Assembly (NCBI GenBank): GCA_963718635.1
Contig: OY970367.1
Coordinates: 558,001-622,000 of the forward strand
Source of the DNA: JAIOQJ01 sp963718635
GTDB lineage: Bacteria; Planctomycetota; Planctomycetia; Gemmatales; Gemmataceae
DNA: 64,000 nucleotides
Direction: 5' to 3'
Position 1 is the stretch's first letter, and each line of letters begins with the position of its first letter. Positions 18,481-27,401 of the stretch are shown one piece after another. Under the pieces are notes generated by a model. The model was not told the origin of the DNA and did no database searches. It saw only the letters and a program-made list of their open reading frames with translations. Both the position numbers and the translations under genes were made by a program.

Positions 18481-18774
18481 TGTTCGTTCGATTCTTCTTG
18501 TATAGGAAAAAGCGGATAAACGGATTTTACGGGTTTAACGACTGTTCAATCGGGACAGCATATCAATTTCGACCAAAGCTGAAAACTGAGGGGTGAGAAT
18601 GTTGACCTGCGCGAATTTTAGAATTACTCTTGAGCGTAGCGGCCGAACGGTTGCGCCAGCGGCGTCCGTACGTTCCTGATGCGCGGCTAACGAATTGCGC
18701 GACCCGTGCTTAGGTAGCAGGAATGGCTAAGCCGCGACGTCCGATCACCCGAACACTTGAAGGATTTTGCACCC

Positions 18775-20315
18775 ATGGTGAGCAGCGAACTGGGCGCCTG
18801 TGAATGGTTCGTCTGGGATCTTCGGCGAAGCGGTCTGATTGATCGCGGTCAGCTCGATCAGGTCATCGGCGAGTACTTGAAGCGCAATCCGCGTGCGGAG
18901 CCGCCCGCGCTTGCGGAGTTTTTGGTAAGCCAGGAAATCCTGAGCCCCTTCCAGGCCGAGCGCATCCTGGGCGGCAAAACGCAGGGATTGGTCCTCGGGC
19001 CTTATGTATTAGCCGATTCGATCGGCGCCGGCAGCATGGGCCAAGTCTATAAAGCGACCTCCAAGACAGACAACCAATGGTATGCCGTGAAAGTGCTGCC
19101 GCGCCGGAGCATGTGGAACGTTCGTCTCGCCCGCCGTCAGGTCCGCTCGTTCGGCCAATTCTCTCATCCGGGAGTCGTGCCATTCGTTGACGTTGGCACT
19201 TCAGGAGGCCTGCATTATCTTGTTTGGCCGTTGATCGCCGGGGAGACGCTCGAAACCAAGGTTCAGCGCGATGGCAAACTGAAGCCGGAAGCCGTTGCGA
19301 AGATCGGCCTGGAAGTGGCCCAAGCCTTGACGGTTTGCCACCAAAACGGCATCTTCCACGGGCTGATCAAGCCATCGAACATTATGATCGGCACGGACAA
19401 CCAGGCGAAGATGCTCGACTTCGGGATTGGCTCGTTGCTAGCCGAGAACGAAGGCGAATCGCTGGTGGATACCATGTCCACCGCCAACACGCTGACGAGC
19501 GGTCTCGATTGTTCGAGCCCCGAAAGCATCATGGAGCCGACAAACCGGACGTTGCCGGGCGATCAATACAGTTTGGGCTGCGTGCTCTACTATGCCCTGG
19601 CCGGGCACTATCCGTTCCCGGATGGCACGGCGGTCGAAAAGATGATGGCGCATCAGTTCAAGGAGCCGACTTCCTTACGCGAGCTCGTCCCTGCGCACCC
19701 GGCCGGCCTGATCGATGTGATTCAGCGTTTGATGCAAAAGGTGCCTGAAGCTCGCTATAGCGGCATGGATGAGCTGGTTGATGCCATTCAACCCTATGTA
19801 GCCGACGCGCCGCCGATGCCCGCAGTGAACCCGCCATCGGGCAGGTCGCGAGCACTGCCGGGCCGATTGCCTGAGCCGCAGCATCGCGCCAATACGCCGC
19901 TTCCAGGAGCTGGAGGCATGCCATTGCCTCGCGCATACGCCGCCGATGACGCACTCGACAACTTTAGCGAGCGCGCGCCTCAACGCCTCCGAGTTCGAAA
20001 CAAGTTCGACAGCCGATGTCGCAATCGCCGCAGCCGAAAGGCCCGCCCCTCGGTTCCGCTTCAGTCGCCAAGCTGCCAACACGCCAGTCAATGCATGAGT
20101 CCGTCGGCCTGATGGACACGCCGTTGCCACTTCCGCCCAATCCGTCTTCAACGCCGACGCCGAGCCCGGTTCGCTCGATCAGTTCGGCGCCAGGCTGGGT
20201 GCCCGAAGAACAGCGGAAGTCCGGAATCGGGCCGTTGGTGATAGTTCTCGTTGCGGCACTCGTGACCGTTGCGGTCTATATGCTCGGCAAGAATTTCATT
20301 TTCCCGAATTATTGA
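18775..20315 (+). CDS. Ser/Thr protein kinase with C-terminal transmembrane segment (frame interrupted)
   Basis: About 513 residues. An N-terminal ~75-residue helical region (RSGLIDRGQLDQVIGEYL) precedes the kinase domain. The kinase shows a Gly-rich loop IGAGSMGQVYKA, Lys in YAVKVLPRR, a catalytic loop FHGLIKPSNIMI and a metal site MLDFGIGSLL. The catalytic-loop HRD is replaced by HGL, and DFG is intact. The frame changes near 19972-19980 (GCGCGCGCC) within a Pro-rich linker, and the tail ends in one transmembrane helix (GPLVIVLVAALVTVAVYMLG). AAGGA at 18760 supports the ATG at 18775. The missing catalytic Asp suggests a weak or inactive kinase. Confidence 0.8.
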
Positions 20316-20346
20316 GCACTTCCTTCACCGCATGATGGTAAAAACT

Positions 20347-20372
20347 CGGCCGGGTGGTTATCCACCCGGCCG
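20347..20372. terminator. hairpin between convergent genes
   Basis: CGGCCGGGTGG-TTAT-CCACCCGGCCG, an 11-bp GC-rich stem with tetraloop between the kinase stop and the phosphoesterase stop; it could terminate both. A clear U-tract is lacking. Confidence 0.55.
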
Positions 20373-20405
20373 ATTACGTTGCTGTGTCTTGCATGCAGAT
20401 CGCTT

Positions 20406-21293
20406 TCACACATTATGCCCTGGATGTAAGGTAAACACCGCGATTTCGGGTCGCACTCCAAAGCGGAAGCGCAAGCCGAAGCCTACCCCTTTATTCACAT
20501 AAAGGCGCGTCTTGCGGTGACGGTACAATCCGGCGGCAAACTCACGGCCTTTACGGCCTAAGAAGAAGCGACCCAGTCCCGGCCAATCGATCTGTCCGCC
20601 ATGCGTATGGCCGCTGAGCATCAAGTCGCAACGATGGTCGCCAAGCAGGTGAACCGTTTGCGGGTTGTGGGCCAGCACAATCCGCGGGGTGAGCGGGCAG
20701 AGGTCCTTCAGCGCTTGTTCGGGATCGCACTCGCGCGACCAGAGATCGTCCACACCCGTCAGGTAAAGTTTCTGGTCGTCCAATTGCACCGAATGCGATT
20801 CATTGCGAAGGACGCGGATTCCCTCATTTTCGAGCGCGTCGGCAACCGCCTGATGCAGCCCCTGATGCCGGCGAAAGCCTAAAGCGTTACGTACCGAAAA
20901 GTCATGATTGCCAAGGACGGCGAAGACGCCCTGCGAAGCACGCAGCCGGCCTAAAACTTTGGCTACACTGAGGATGTGTTTATAACCTTTATGAATGAAA
21001 TCGCCGGTCAAAGCGATGGCATCTGGTTCGGCGGCCATCGTCATATCGACCGCGCGGTGCAGATAGTCGCTCGGCAAATGATGGCCGCCGTGCAAGTCCG
21101 ACATCTGAGCAATCTTGAAGCCGTGAAAACCGGACGAAAGATCGGGAACGTGAATCGCGTGAGGATTGATTTCGAGCCAGGTTGGCTCAATGACGCGGGC
21201 ATAACCGATGCGTGCCCATGTCTGGCCAATCCAGTGTGCCGCCCGAGTTGCCAACGGGTGCGCCACGCTCGCGAGTTTTGATTCAACGTTCAT
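20406..21293 (-). CDS. metallophosphoesterase, YkuE/calcineurin-like
   Basis: A 295-residue phosphoesterase of the calcineurin superfamily. The five metal-binding blocks are visible: MSDLHGG, LTGDFIHKG, VLGNHDFS, a His in VLAHNP and SGHTHGGQID. The N-terminal ~45 residues precede the domain and are not strongly hydrophobic, unlike YkuE with its signal or TM segment. The ATG at 21293 with GGATCC just upstream was chosen over 21326. The substrate is unknown; YkuE-type enzymes act on phospholipids or UDP-diacylglucosamine-like substrates. Confidence 0.85.
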   Translation of the reverse strand: MNVESKLASVAHPLATRAAHWIGQTWARIGYARVIEPTWLEINPHAIHVPDLSSGFHGFKIAQMSDLHGGHHLPSDYLHRAVDMTMAAEPDAIALTGDFIHKGYKHILSVAKVLGRLRASQGVFAVLGNHDFSVRNALGFRRHQGLHQAVADALENEGIRVLRNESHSVQLDDQKLYLTGVDDLWSRECDPEQALKDLCPLTPRIVLAHNPQTVHLLGDHRCDLMLSGHTHGGQIDWPGLGRFFLGRKGREFAAGLYRHRKTRLYVNKGVGFGLRFRFGVRPEIAVFTLHPGHNV

Positions 21294-21492
21294 GAAGGAT
21301 CCGCAGCTGGGTAAGCTGGGGGCCATGCTTCCGAGCTAAAATTGCAACCCTACGCCGCAAACAGCGACCGGGCACGCCTTAGAGAGCGGCGAACTGCCAT
21401 TCTCTGCTGGGAGAACGAGATTGTCAAACAGGATTCATGCAGCGTTCAGGCCAAGTGGCCAAAAATTTTTGACGAATACGGCGTCTTCTTCA

Positions 21493-21526
21493 GAATGCCT
21501 TCGGAAAAGAACTTCCGAAGGCATTC
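21493..21526. repeat. hairpin GAATGCCTTCGGAA / TTCCGAAGGCATTC
   Basis: A perfect 14-bp stem with a 6-nt loop (AAGAAC), 50 nt past the endonuclease III-like stop. It is bordered on one side by ATCATTCTGATG (minus strand), the same leader found before the GGAAATATTTCC elements. It could be a diverged member of that family as well as a transcription end point. Confidence 0.55.
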
Positions 21527-21577
21527 ACATCAGAATGATATGCTTTTGATTAAGCGGCGGACGCAAATCTGAGACAC

Positions 21578-22345
21578 TCAGCGCGATTTACGCGGCTTCG
21601 GTTCCGGCGTTCGAGCGATGTTTTCCTGGCCTGTCGGACATTCTTCCAAGAGCGGACAACTTGGGCATTTAGGGCGTTCTTCGAAACAGATGCTGCCGGC
21701 ATGGGCGCTAAGCAGTTCGTTGAAGTGGTGACCTTTTGCTTTCGGAATGCTGTGTTCGATGCTGCCGCGAACGTTTTCGAGCGTTTCGTCGACTTCAGCG
21801 AGGGTGAGACGGCGCAGCACTCGCAAGCTTGGGCCATCGAGCGGAATGGCATGGCCGCCTAAACCTTGCTGGATTACGCTGGCAACCACGTAATCATTGC
21901 CATCAACGACTTTGACCGGCACTCGGCCCGCTTCTTTGGCGCCGGTTTTTGCCACTTCACTGAGCATGCGCACCACTTGCCGGGCAGCGTCTTTCAAGCC
22001 TTTCTTCGCGAGATCTTCCATGTCGAAGTTGTATTTCAGCTCGAACCAATACTGTAGCACGCCGATGATGCGGTGAGCGCGGTCATCCGCGTTTGGGATG
22101 CCGACAAGCACCTCTTCGATCTCATGCGGCGCCGAAACGCGAACTTCGTTCCAGTCGAAGAAAGTGGTGCGGAGTTTCTTGAACGCTTTCTCCGCTAGCT
22201 CGCGCATGGCGCCTTCGCGAATGATCGCATAGAGCAAATGCTCGATGACGGGCCGTTTCTCAGTGTCGGCGGGCGTGTTGAACCGCTTTTTGAGCAGTTT
22301 GTAGACCTGTTCCAACTGTTGTTGCTTGCTAGTCATGGTAGGCAT
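21578..22345 (-). CDS. endonuclease III-like HhH-GPD protein with [4Fe-4S] cluster, catalytic Lys not evident
   Basis: A 255-residue protein. The C-terminal Cys motif CFEERPKCPSCPLLEEC (C-x6-C-x2-C-x5-C) is that of endonuclease III/MutY iron-sulfur clusters. The HhH-GPD region ends in GGHAIPLDGPSLRVLRRL, aligning with the family AVDTHIFRV strand, so the catalytic Asp is present. The Gly-x-Gly-x-Lys turn that supplies the beta-lyase Lys in Nth appears as VDGNDYVV, without Lys. It may be a monofunctional glycosylase or a non-catalytic DNA-binding protein. The ATG at 22345 follows GGAAGG by 9 nt; longer starts overlap rbfA out of frame. Confidence 0.8.
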   Translation of the reverse strand: MPTMTSKQQQLEQVYKLLKKRFNTPADTEKRPVIEHLLYAIIREGAMRELAEKAFKKLRTTFFDWNEVRVSAPHEIEEVLVGIPNADDRAHRIIGVLQYWFELKYNFDMEDLAKKGLKDAARQVVRMLSEVAKTGAKEAGRVPVKVVDGNDYVVASVIQQGLGGHAIPLDGPSLRVLRRLTLAEVDETLENVRGSIEHSIPKAKGHHFNELLSAHAGSICFEERPKCPSCPLLEECPTGQENIARTPEPKPRKSR

Positions 22346-22433
22346 GGCTATTGAACCTTCCGTGAGTTTCGCAGACCGCCTCCGTCGAGCACTTGCCATC
22401 GGCTCGCGGTGTGTGGGCAGGCGGTCCACTGGT

Positions 22434-22823
22434 TTAGGGCGCATCCTCCTGAACTTCGTCGCCTTCTCTCTGTTCCGGCTTATCGCCCATCGCTTCGCTG
22501 ATGAGGCGATTGATTTCAATGGCGTTCTTGACGCCTTTGTCGAGGACAAACTGAATGATCGGCACAAACCGCGAACGCATGCGTTCGCCTAATTTGGACT
22601 GAACGAAACCCGCTGCCCGTTGCAGGCCGTGCATGCAAATCTTCTGATCCCGTTCCGAACCCATCACGGAGACGTAGACCTTTGCGTGCTGCAAGTCGCC
22701 TGACACTTCTGCGCGTGTCACGGTGACCATCTTTACGCGCGGGTCGCGCATTTGGAACAAGATGGTCTCACTGGCCACCTCGCGGATCACTTCAGCAACT
22801 CGAGCAACGCGATGCGTTTTCAT
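22434..22823 (-). CDS. rbfA: ribosome-binding factor A
   Basis: A 129-residue RbfA, which matures the 30S subunit at the 5' helix of 16S rRNA. The KH-like fold motifs are visible: RVAEVIREVASETIL, MRDPRVKMVTVTRAEVSGDLQHAKVYVSV and the C-terminal RMRSRFVPIIQFVLD. An acidic tail (REGDEVQEDAP) follows. The ATG at 22823 was chosen because homology starts there (TMKTHRVARV). In many bacteria rbfA follows infB and a DUF503 gene; here the order is kept but ~1 kb of repeats and two small genes have been inserted before it. Confidence 0.93.
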   Translation of the reverse strand: MKTHRVARVAEVIREVASETILFQMRDPRVKMVTVTRAEVSGDLQHAKVYVSVMGSERDQKICMHGLQRAAGFVQSKLGERMRSRFVPIIQFVLDKGVKNAIEINRLISEAMGDKPEQREGDEVQEDAP

Positions 22824-22930
22824 TGTGTGAACATCTAACTGTTTTTGCAAGCCGAGCAACCGTATGTTGCTGGGATAAGGGTGCGCCAATCGATTCTGGC
22901 AAACTTTGAAATAATCGTGAAGACCGTTTT

Positions 22931-23059
22931 ACCCTCCCCCTGGCTTTGCAGGGGGAGGGCAGGGTGGGGGTCGAGCGCTCGCCCATCAACAACCGTCGCG
23001 ATATTCCAAGCCATTCTCCCCACCCTGCCCTCCCCCCGCAAAGCCGGGGGGAGGGTGGG
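22931..23059. repeat. ACCCTCCCC-type palindromic element, second copy
   Basis: Arms ACCCTCCCCC...GCAGGGTGGGGG and CCCCACCCTGCCC...GGGGGGAGGGT flank a loop that contains GAGCGCTCGCCCATCAACAACC, the reverse complement of the loop in the element at 4571-4701. It lies directly upstream of rbfA. Confidence 0.75.
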
Positions 23060-23155
23060 AAGGGCGAGTTTTCGTTTTGCCAGAATCGGTTGCGCGCACC
23101 CGCTGGGATATAGTATCAAGCTCTGATAAGGTTTCTGTTTAATCGACCGGCTTAC

Positions 23156-23532
23156 TCAATGGGCTCCCGCCGCATCGAACGCAGACTTCCCGGCAGCGAC
23201 CTCCGAATCCGCTGCTAAACCATTTATTATCGAGGATAATGACTTCTCGCGCCTCTGGCTAAGTTGACTCGGTTTCATTCCAAGCCAGATTTGCTTTCCT
23301 GACTCCTTGAATCCTAATACTACTGTTTCAACTAACGCGCCGACCGGTGGGAATGCGAGGAAGTCATGCAGCCTTCGTCTCGGAAATCGGCGACTTGGAC
23401 TAACCCCTGAAATGGCACGTTAGGTATCTCCAAGAATATGCCAAAAGCGCAATTTTGCGTTACTCGAAAACAAAGCAGGTCGCCTACCGACAAGGTCCGT
23501 TTAGCTTCTTCCCAATCAATTTCACTTCCCAT
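23156..23532 (-). CDS. small S1-domain-like protein (frame interrupted)
   Basis: About 125 residues when one missing base near 23357-23366 is allowed for. The first frame reads SVGDLLCFRVTQNCAFGIFLEI and GLVQVADFRDEG; the second frame continues PPVGALVETVVLGFKESG and IWLGMKPSQLSQ. Together these give the beta-strand order of an S1 RNA-binding domain (GD-x-V, FGIF, GLVxI, G-x-V-x-x-x-V). It starts 30 nt after the HicB-like gene and probably shares its transcript. No function is known; RNA binding is inferred from the fold. Confidence 0.6.
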
Positions 23533-23561
23533 TTATGCACTATCCTTGCTCCCTTACAATC

Positions 23562-23738
23562 TCAAGGTTTGCCAAAAGCCTCGTTTTCAAATTCGGCGGC
23601 TTCTCTAAAAGCGTCCTGAAGATTCTCAAGCAGTTCCTCACGTGTGTGCCCTTGCGAGTTGACGCCGGGCACTTCCTCGACCCAACCAATCCACCAACCA
23701 TCGGATTGCTGAATTATCGCAGTGTATGTTGCTGGCAT
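23562..23738 (-). CDS. HicB-family antitoxin-like protein
   Basis: A 58-residue ORF reading MPATYTAIIQQSDGWWIGWV then VEEVPGVNSQGHTREELLEN and LQDAFREAAEFENE. This is the classic HicB partial RNase H fold: a YTAII strand, GWWIGWVEEVPGV, SQGHTREELLENL and an amphipathic helix. It lacks a C-terminal DNA-binding domain, and no HicA-like toxin (~60-80 residues with a double-stranded RNA-binding fold and catalytic His) is seen on either side. It may be an orphan antitoxin or a stand-alone HicB-like protein. The downstream gene is the S1-like protein. Confidence 0.75.
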   Translation of the reverse strand: MPATYTAIIQQSDGWWIGWVEEVPGVNSQGHTREELLENLQDAFREAAEFENEAFGKP

Positions 23739-23770
23739 CAATCATCTCCGAAAGTTCAATCGGAACGGGC

Positions 23771-23876
23771 GTTAGCCGCGACGCTCTGCGGAGCGCGAAT
23801 GCCGCGCTCCGCAGAGCGTCGCGGCTAAACTATCCTTACTTAGCGAACGCTGCGCTCCGCAGAGCGTCGCGGCTAA
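23771..23876. repeat. GTTAGCCGCG palindrome, one and a half copies
   Basis: GTTAGCCGCGACGCTCTGCG...CGCAGAGCGTCGCGGCTAA (23771-23827) followed by a further right-hand half (to 23876), between the HicB-like and DUF503 genes. Confidence 0.75.
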
Positions 23877-23877
23877 C

Positions 23878-24160
23878 CTAGCCGTACTCACAACTGCAAA
23901 ACTCCGCGATTGGATGTTTCCGCAGCGCGTTCGCGATCGCGTCTAAGGTCGTTTTCACGTCGACCGCTTCGCGCGCCCACGGCCGCAATGCCCAGAACAA
24001 TACTTTGGTGGTGATCGCGTGCCTCGACCTCCGCAACGGCCACGTTGAAGCCGTTGCGGATGCGGTCAATGATGCTTTTCACCACTTGCCGCTTGTCTTT
24101 CAACGTCCGCGCTTCGCGGACGAAAAGTCGAATTTCCAAAGAGCCAACGTGCATTTTCAT
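23878..24160 (-). CDS. DUF503 / YlxP-like protein (frame interrupted)
   Basis: About 95 residues. The N-terminal part (MHVGSLEIRLFVREARTLKDKRQVVKSI is the family block, seen at residues ~3-30, then VAVAEVEARDHHQ) is in one frame. The C-terminal part (EAVDVKTTLDAIANALRKH) is in another. The join at 23968-23980 is a CGCGCG run from which two bases appear lost (expected GGCGCGCGCGAA, seen GGCGCGCGAA), so the gene is likely intact in the organism. DUF503 proteins sit between infB and rbfA in many bacteria and are small RNA- or ribosome-associated proteins of unknown role. Confidence 0.8.
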
Positions 24161-24167
24161 AACCGCC

Positions 24168-24210
24168 GTTACGCGCGAAGCTGCGCGCTCCGCAAAGCGT
24201 CGCGGCTAAC
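24168..24210. repeat. GTTAGCCGCG palindrome, right half
   Basis: GCGCGCTCCGCAAAGCGTCG then CGGCTAAC matches the right arm of the family, with the left arm (CCGTTACGCGCG) reduced. It fills the short infB-DUF503 gap. Confidence 0.55.
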
Positions 24211-24227
24211 GAACTAACGCAATATCA

Positions 24228-27200
24228 TCACTTATCGAGCAATGTGCGCTGCACCTGCTCGATGCGGTAGGCTTCGATTACGTCGCCAACACGAACGTCG
24301 TCGTAGCTGGCGACCTTCATGCCGCATTCAAAGCCTTCGCGGACTTCCTTGGCGTCGTCTTTATGGCGCTTGAGCGAGTCGAGCGCTGCAACGCGATCGG
24401 CCGGCGGGAACACGACCGCGCCATCGCGGATAACACGCACCTTGGCCGAGCGTTCGATCGTGCCTTGCGTGACGTAACATCCGGCGATCGTGCCGACACG
24501 GCTCACCTTGAAGATTTCGCGGATGACCGCCCGACCGAGATGGATGATCTCTTCGCGCGGCTTGAGCTTGCCTTCCAGTGCTGCCCGGATGTCGTCCGTC
24601 AGCTTGTAGATGATGTTGTATTCCTGAATCTTGATGCTGCGATCTTCGGCCAGGCGCAGAGCCATGTCGTCGGGCACGACATTGAAGCCAACAACGATGG
24701 TGTCATCGGGTGAGGCAAGCGCCAGTTGAATATCGCTTTCGGTAATCGCCCCGATGCCCGCATGCAGGAGGCGTACGCGAACTTCGTCGTGGACGAGCTT
24801 TTCGAGTTCCTTACGGATGGCTTCGACCGAACCGCGTGCCTCCGCTTTCAGCACGACTTTCAGTTCGGCGATCTTCACCCGCGCTTCGCCTAGCTTTTCG
24901 AGTTTGATCGTCTCGCGAGGCTTGAACTGCGCTTCCTGGGCACGTACTTTGCGCTTCTCGGCGATCGAGCGCGCTTTGGCGAGTTCGGCCACCACATGGA
25001 AGCGGTCATCCGCATTCGGTACATCGCTCAAACCTGTGATGCGGACAGGAACGCTCGGGCCCGCTTTGTCAAGCGGACGGCCGAGATCGTCGTACATGGC
25101 CCGAACACGGCCATAGGTGGCGCCGCAAAGGATGGTGTCGCCCTTATGAAGAACGCCTTGCTGAACCAGCAGAGTCGCCATGACGCCTTCGTCGCCCGAC
25201 AGGTAGGCTTCGAGGCAGGTGCCCATTGCCGGCTTGTGCGGATTCGCCTTGAGTTCTTTCACTTCGGCTACGAGCGACAATGTGTCGAGCAATTCGCCGA
25301 TGCCAATGCCTTTGGTGGCGCTGGTTTGCACGAATTGGACGTCGCCGCCCATCGTGTCGGGAATCAGGCCCATCCCATAAAGCTGTTGTTCGGTCCGCTT
25401 GATGTTGGCATCGGGCATGTCGATCTTGTTGATCGCGACCACGATGGAGACGCCCGCCGCCTTCGCATGGCTGATCGCTTCTTCGGTCTGCGGCATGACG
25501 CCGTCATTGGCCGCCACGACGATGACGACGACATCGGTAACGTTCGCGCCGCGAGCGCGCATCTTGGTAAACGCCTCGTGGCCGGGAGTATCGAGGAACG
25601 TGATCGGCTTATCGTTGTGGATGACGCGCCAAGCACGGATAACCTGCGTGATGCCGCCCGCCTCGGTATCGACGATATTCGATTTACGGATACGGTCGAG
25701 CAAGGAGGTTTTGCCGTGATCGACGTGACCCATGATGGTGACGACAGGCGCCCGCGGCTCCAGTTTCGACTCGTCGTCGCCGGCTGCCTGGTGCTCTTCG
25801 GTCAGATCGCGTTCGGCATCGCGCTGACGAACGATTTCAAATTCGACGCCCTTTTCGGTGGCGATCAGTTCCGCCATCTCGATTTCGATCGGCGAATTGA
25901 TATTGAAGGTCGACGTCGTCAAATCTTTCAATTTGAAGACGAGCTCGGCGACCTTCATGCCGATCGCTTCGGAGAGCGAACGGACCGTGATCGGCAACGT
26001 GATCGGGACCTTGCCTTTGCGCTCGATCGTGCCGGGCAAGCGCATCTTTTTCTTGAGCATAGCCGCGCAACGGCCGCGCTTGCTGCCATGCTCTTCTTCG
26101 ATCACCTCGACTTGATTGCCTTGGATAACAACGTCTTTTTGACGGACCTTGCGTTGTTCCTGGCGCTTGGCGCGATCAGCATGACGGACGTCGCGGCCAG
26201 CGACCTTGCCGGGGCCATGTTTCTTTTTGCCTTCTTCATCGACTTCGTCGCCATCGCTATCGTACTTGGCGGGCGGTTGGCTCATGCCGCCACCGGGCGG
26301 GGGAACCAAACCTGGGGCGGGCTTCTTCAATACATCAGTGACCGAACGGCCTTCGCGCAAGGCCTGCAGTTGTTCGGGAGTGAATTTAAGCGGACTGCCG
26401 CCGACCGGCTTTTTGTCTTTGTTATCGAGGCCCGGCCTGGCCGGCGCCTGTCCATGACCGACTGTTCCAGGCTTGCGATCAGATTCCGAGCGACGATGGC
26501 GTTGCGATGCATCGCGAGGTCCGCCAGGGCCGGCGACTTCCGGGCCCAGCGGGGCCGGGCCGGACGACGCCTGGCCCTCCAGGACTGGAACGCAATGAAG
26601 GCGGAGCGATCGGCCCGGGCGCCCTTGCGACAACGGTGCCCGCGCGGGCGCCACGGCAGCGACTTTAGGTGCGGATGGCGCCGATGTAGCAGGGCTGCCC
26701 GGTCGAGGCGGCGATAGGACGGGAGGGCGAGCGCGGTCCACCGCCGACGGTCGATTCGACAAATTTGGAGTAGCCCCGCGATTAAGGTTCTGCATACGCT
26801 GGGGCGGAGGCGCCGCGCTGGCGATAGGCGCCGTTGCCGCGGCAACCGGGGCGATAACGGCGGGCTCAGCGACTACCGAAGGGGAGACTGTTTCAGCCAC
26901 CGGCATCGGCGGTTCAACTTCAGCCGCCGCTGCGACTTGGGGTAATTCCTCGGTAGCTGGGGGAGAAGACGTTTCAACAACAGGCGCGGCAATGGGTTCT
27001 TCAACCATTGGCGCTATGACATGAGCCTCAGCCGGCATTTCGGCTGGAACGTCAGCGACTGGGGCAGACGATTCATCGGTCGCCACCACAGGCGGCGGCG
27101 CCTCGTTTTCAGTACGTGCATCGGCTTTCGGCTTACCAACCAAGTTCACGATCTTGCGATCTTTTGGAGGTACGGCCGCAGCTGGCGCAGGGCGAGGCGC

Positions 27201-27401
27201 TTCAGCCGCAGCCGGCTTTGTCCCGCGTGCCAAGCGTTGCTTTAGAGCATCGACCTGTTCGGGTTCCAGGCTGGCCAATTGGCTCTTCACATCGAAACCA
27301 AGACCCTTGCACACATCGATAATGGTCTTGCTGTCGACCCCTAATCCCCGCGCCAAAGCGAAAACGCGTACTTTCTCTTTGTTGTCTTTCGTCTGCTGCA
27401 A
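24228..27401 (-). CDS. infB: translation initiation factor IF-2
   Basis: A 1057-residue GTPase that delivers fMet-tRNA to the 30S subunit. An N-terminal IF2_N domain (RVFALARGLGVDSKTIIDVCK) is followed by a ~300-residue Ala/Pro/Glu-rich linker, a second IF2_N domain (VRSLSEAIGMKVAELVFKL) and the G domain at ~555. All G motifs are visible: GHVDHGKTS, GGITQ, DTPGHEAF, NKIDMP and SATKG, followed by domains II-IV. The start is TTG, with GGGGGAG 6 nt upstream. Within the linker (26,500-26,640) an alternative frame is more Pro/Gly-like than the annotated one, hinting at two compensating indels. Confidence 0.96.
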   Translation of the reverse strand: MQQTKDNKEKVRVFALARGLGVDSKTIIDVCKGLGFDVKSQLASLEPEQVDALKQRLARGTKPAAAEAPRPAPAAAVPPKDRKIVNLVGKPKADARTENEAPPPVVATDESSAPVADVPAEMPAEAHVIAPMVEEPIAAPVVETSSPPATEELPQVAAAAEVEPPMPVAETVSPSVVAEPAVIAPVAAATAPIASAAPPPQRMQNLNRGATPNLSNRPSAVDRARPPVLSPPRPGSPATSAPSAPKVAAVAPARAPLSQGRPGRSLRLHCVPVLEGQASSGPAPLGPEVAGPGGPRDASQRHRRSESDRKPGTVGHGQAPARPGLDNKDKKPVGGSPLKFTPEQLQALREGRSVTDVLKKPAPGLVPPPGGGMSQPPAKYDSDGDEVDEEGKKKHGPGKVAGRDVRHADRAKRQEQRKVRQKDVVIQGNQVEVIEEEHGSKRGRCAAMLKKKMRLPGTIERKGKVPITLPITVRSLSEAIGMKVAELVFKLKDLTTSTFNINSPIEIEMAELIATEKGVEFEIVRQRDAERDLTEEHQAAGDDESKLEPRAPVVTIMGHVDHGKTSLLDRIRKSNIVDTEAGGITQVIRAWRVIHNDKPITFLDTPGHEAFTKMRARGANVTDVVVIVVAANDGVMPQTEEAISHAKAAGVSIVVAINKIDMPDANIKRTEQQLYGMGLIPDTMGGDVQFVQTSATKGIGIGELLDTLSLVAEVKELKANPHKPAMGTCLEAYLSGDEGVMATLLVQQGVLHKGDTILCGATYGRVRAMYDDLGRPLDKAGPSVPVRITGLSDVPNADDRFHVVAELAKARSIAEKRKVRAQEAQFKPRETIKLEKLGEARVKIAELKVVLKAEARGSVEAIRKELEKLVHDEVRVRLLHAGIGAITESDIQLALASPDDTIVVGFNVVPDDMALRLAEDRSIKIQEYNIIYKLTDDIRAALEGKLKPREEIIHLGRAVIREIFKVSRVGTIAGCYVTQGTIERSAKVRVIRDGAVVFPPADRVAALDSLKRHKDDAKEVREGFECGMKVASYDDVRVGDVIEAYRIEQVQRTLLDK

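Noticed and set aside
23540..23828. Plus-strand ORF opposite the HicB-like gene
   Set aside because: The minus strand gives a complete HicB domain; the plus-strand reading has no such pattern.
24996..26717. 573-residue plus-strand ORF
   Set aside because: Antisense shadow of infB in a GC-rich linker and G domain; no motif and no ribosome-binding site.
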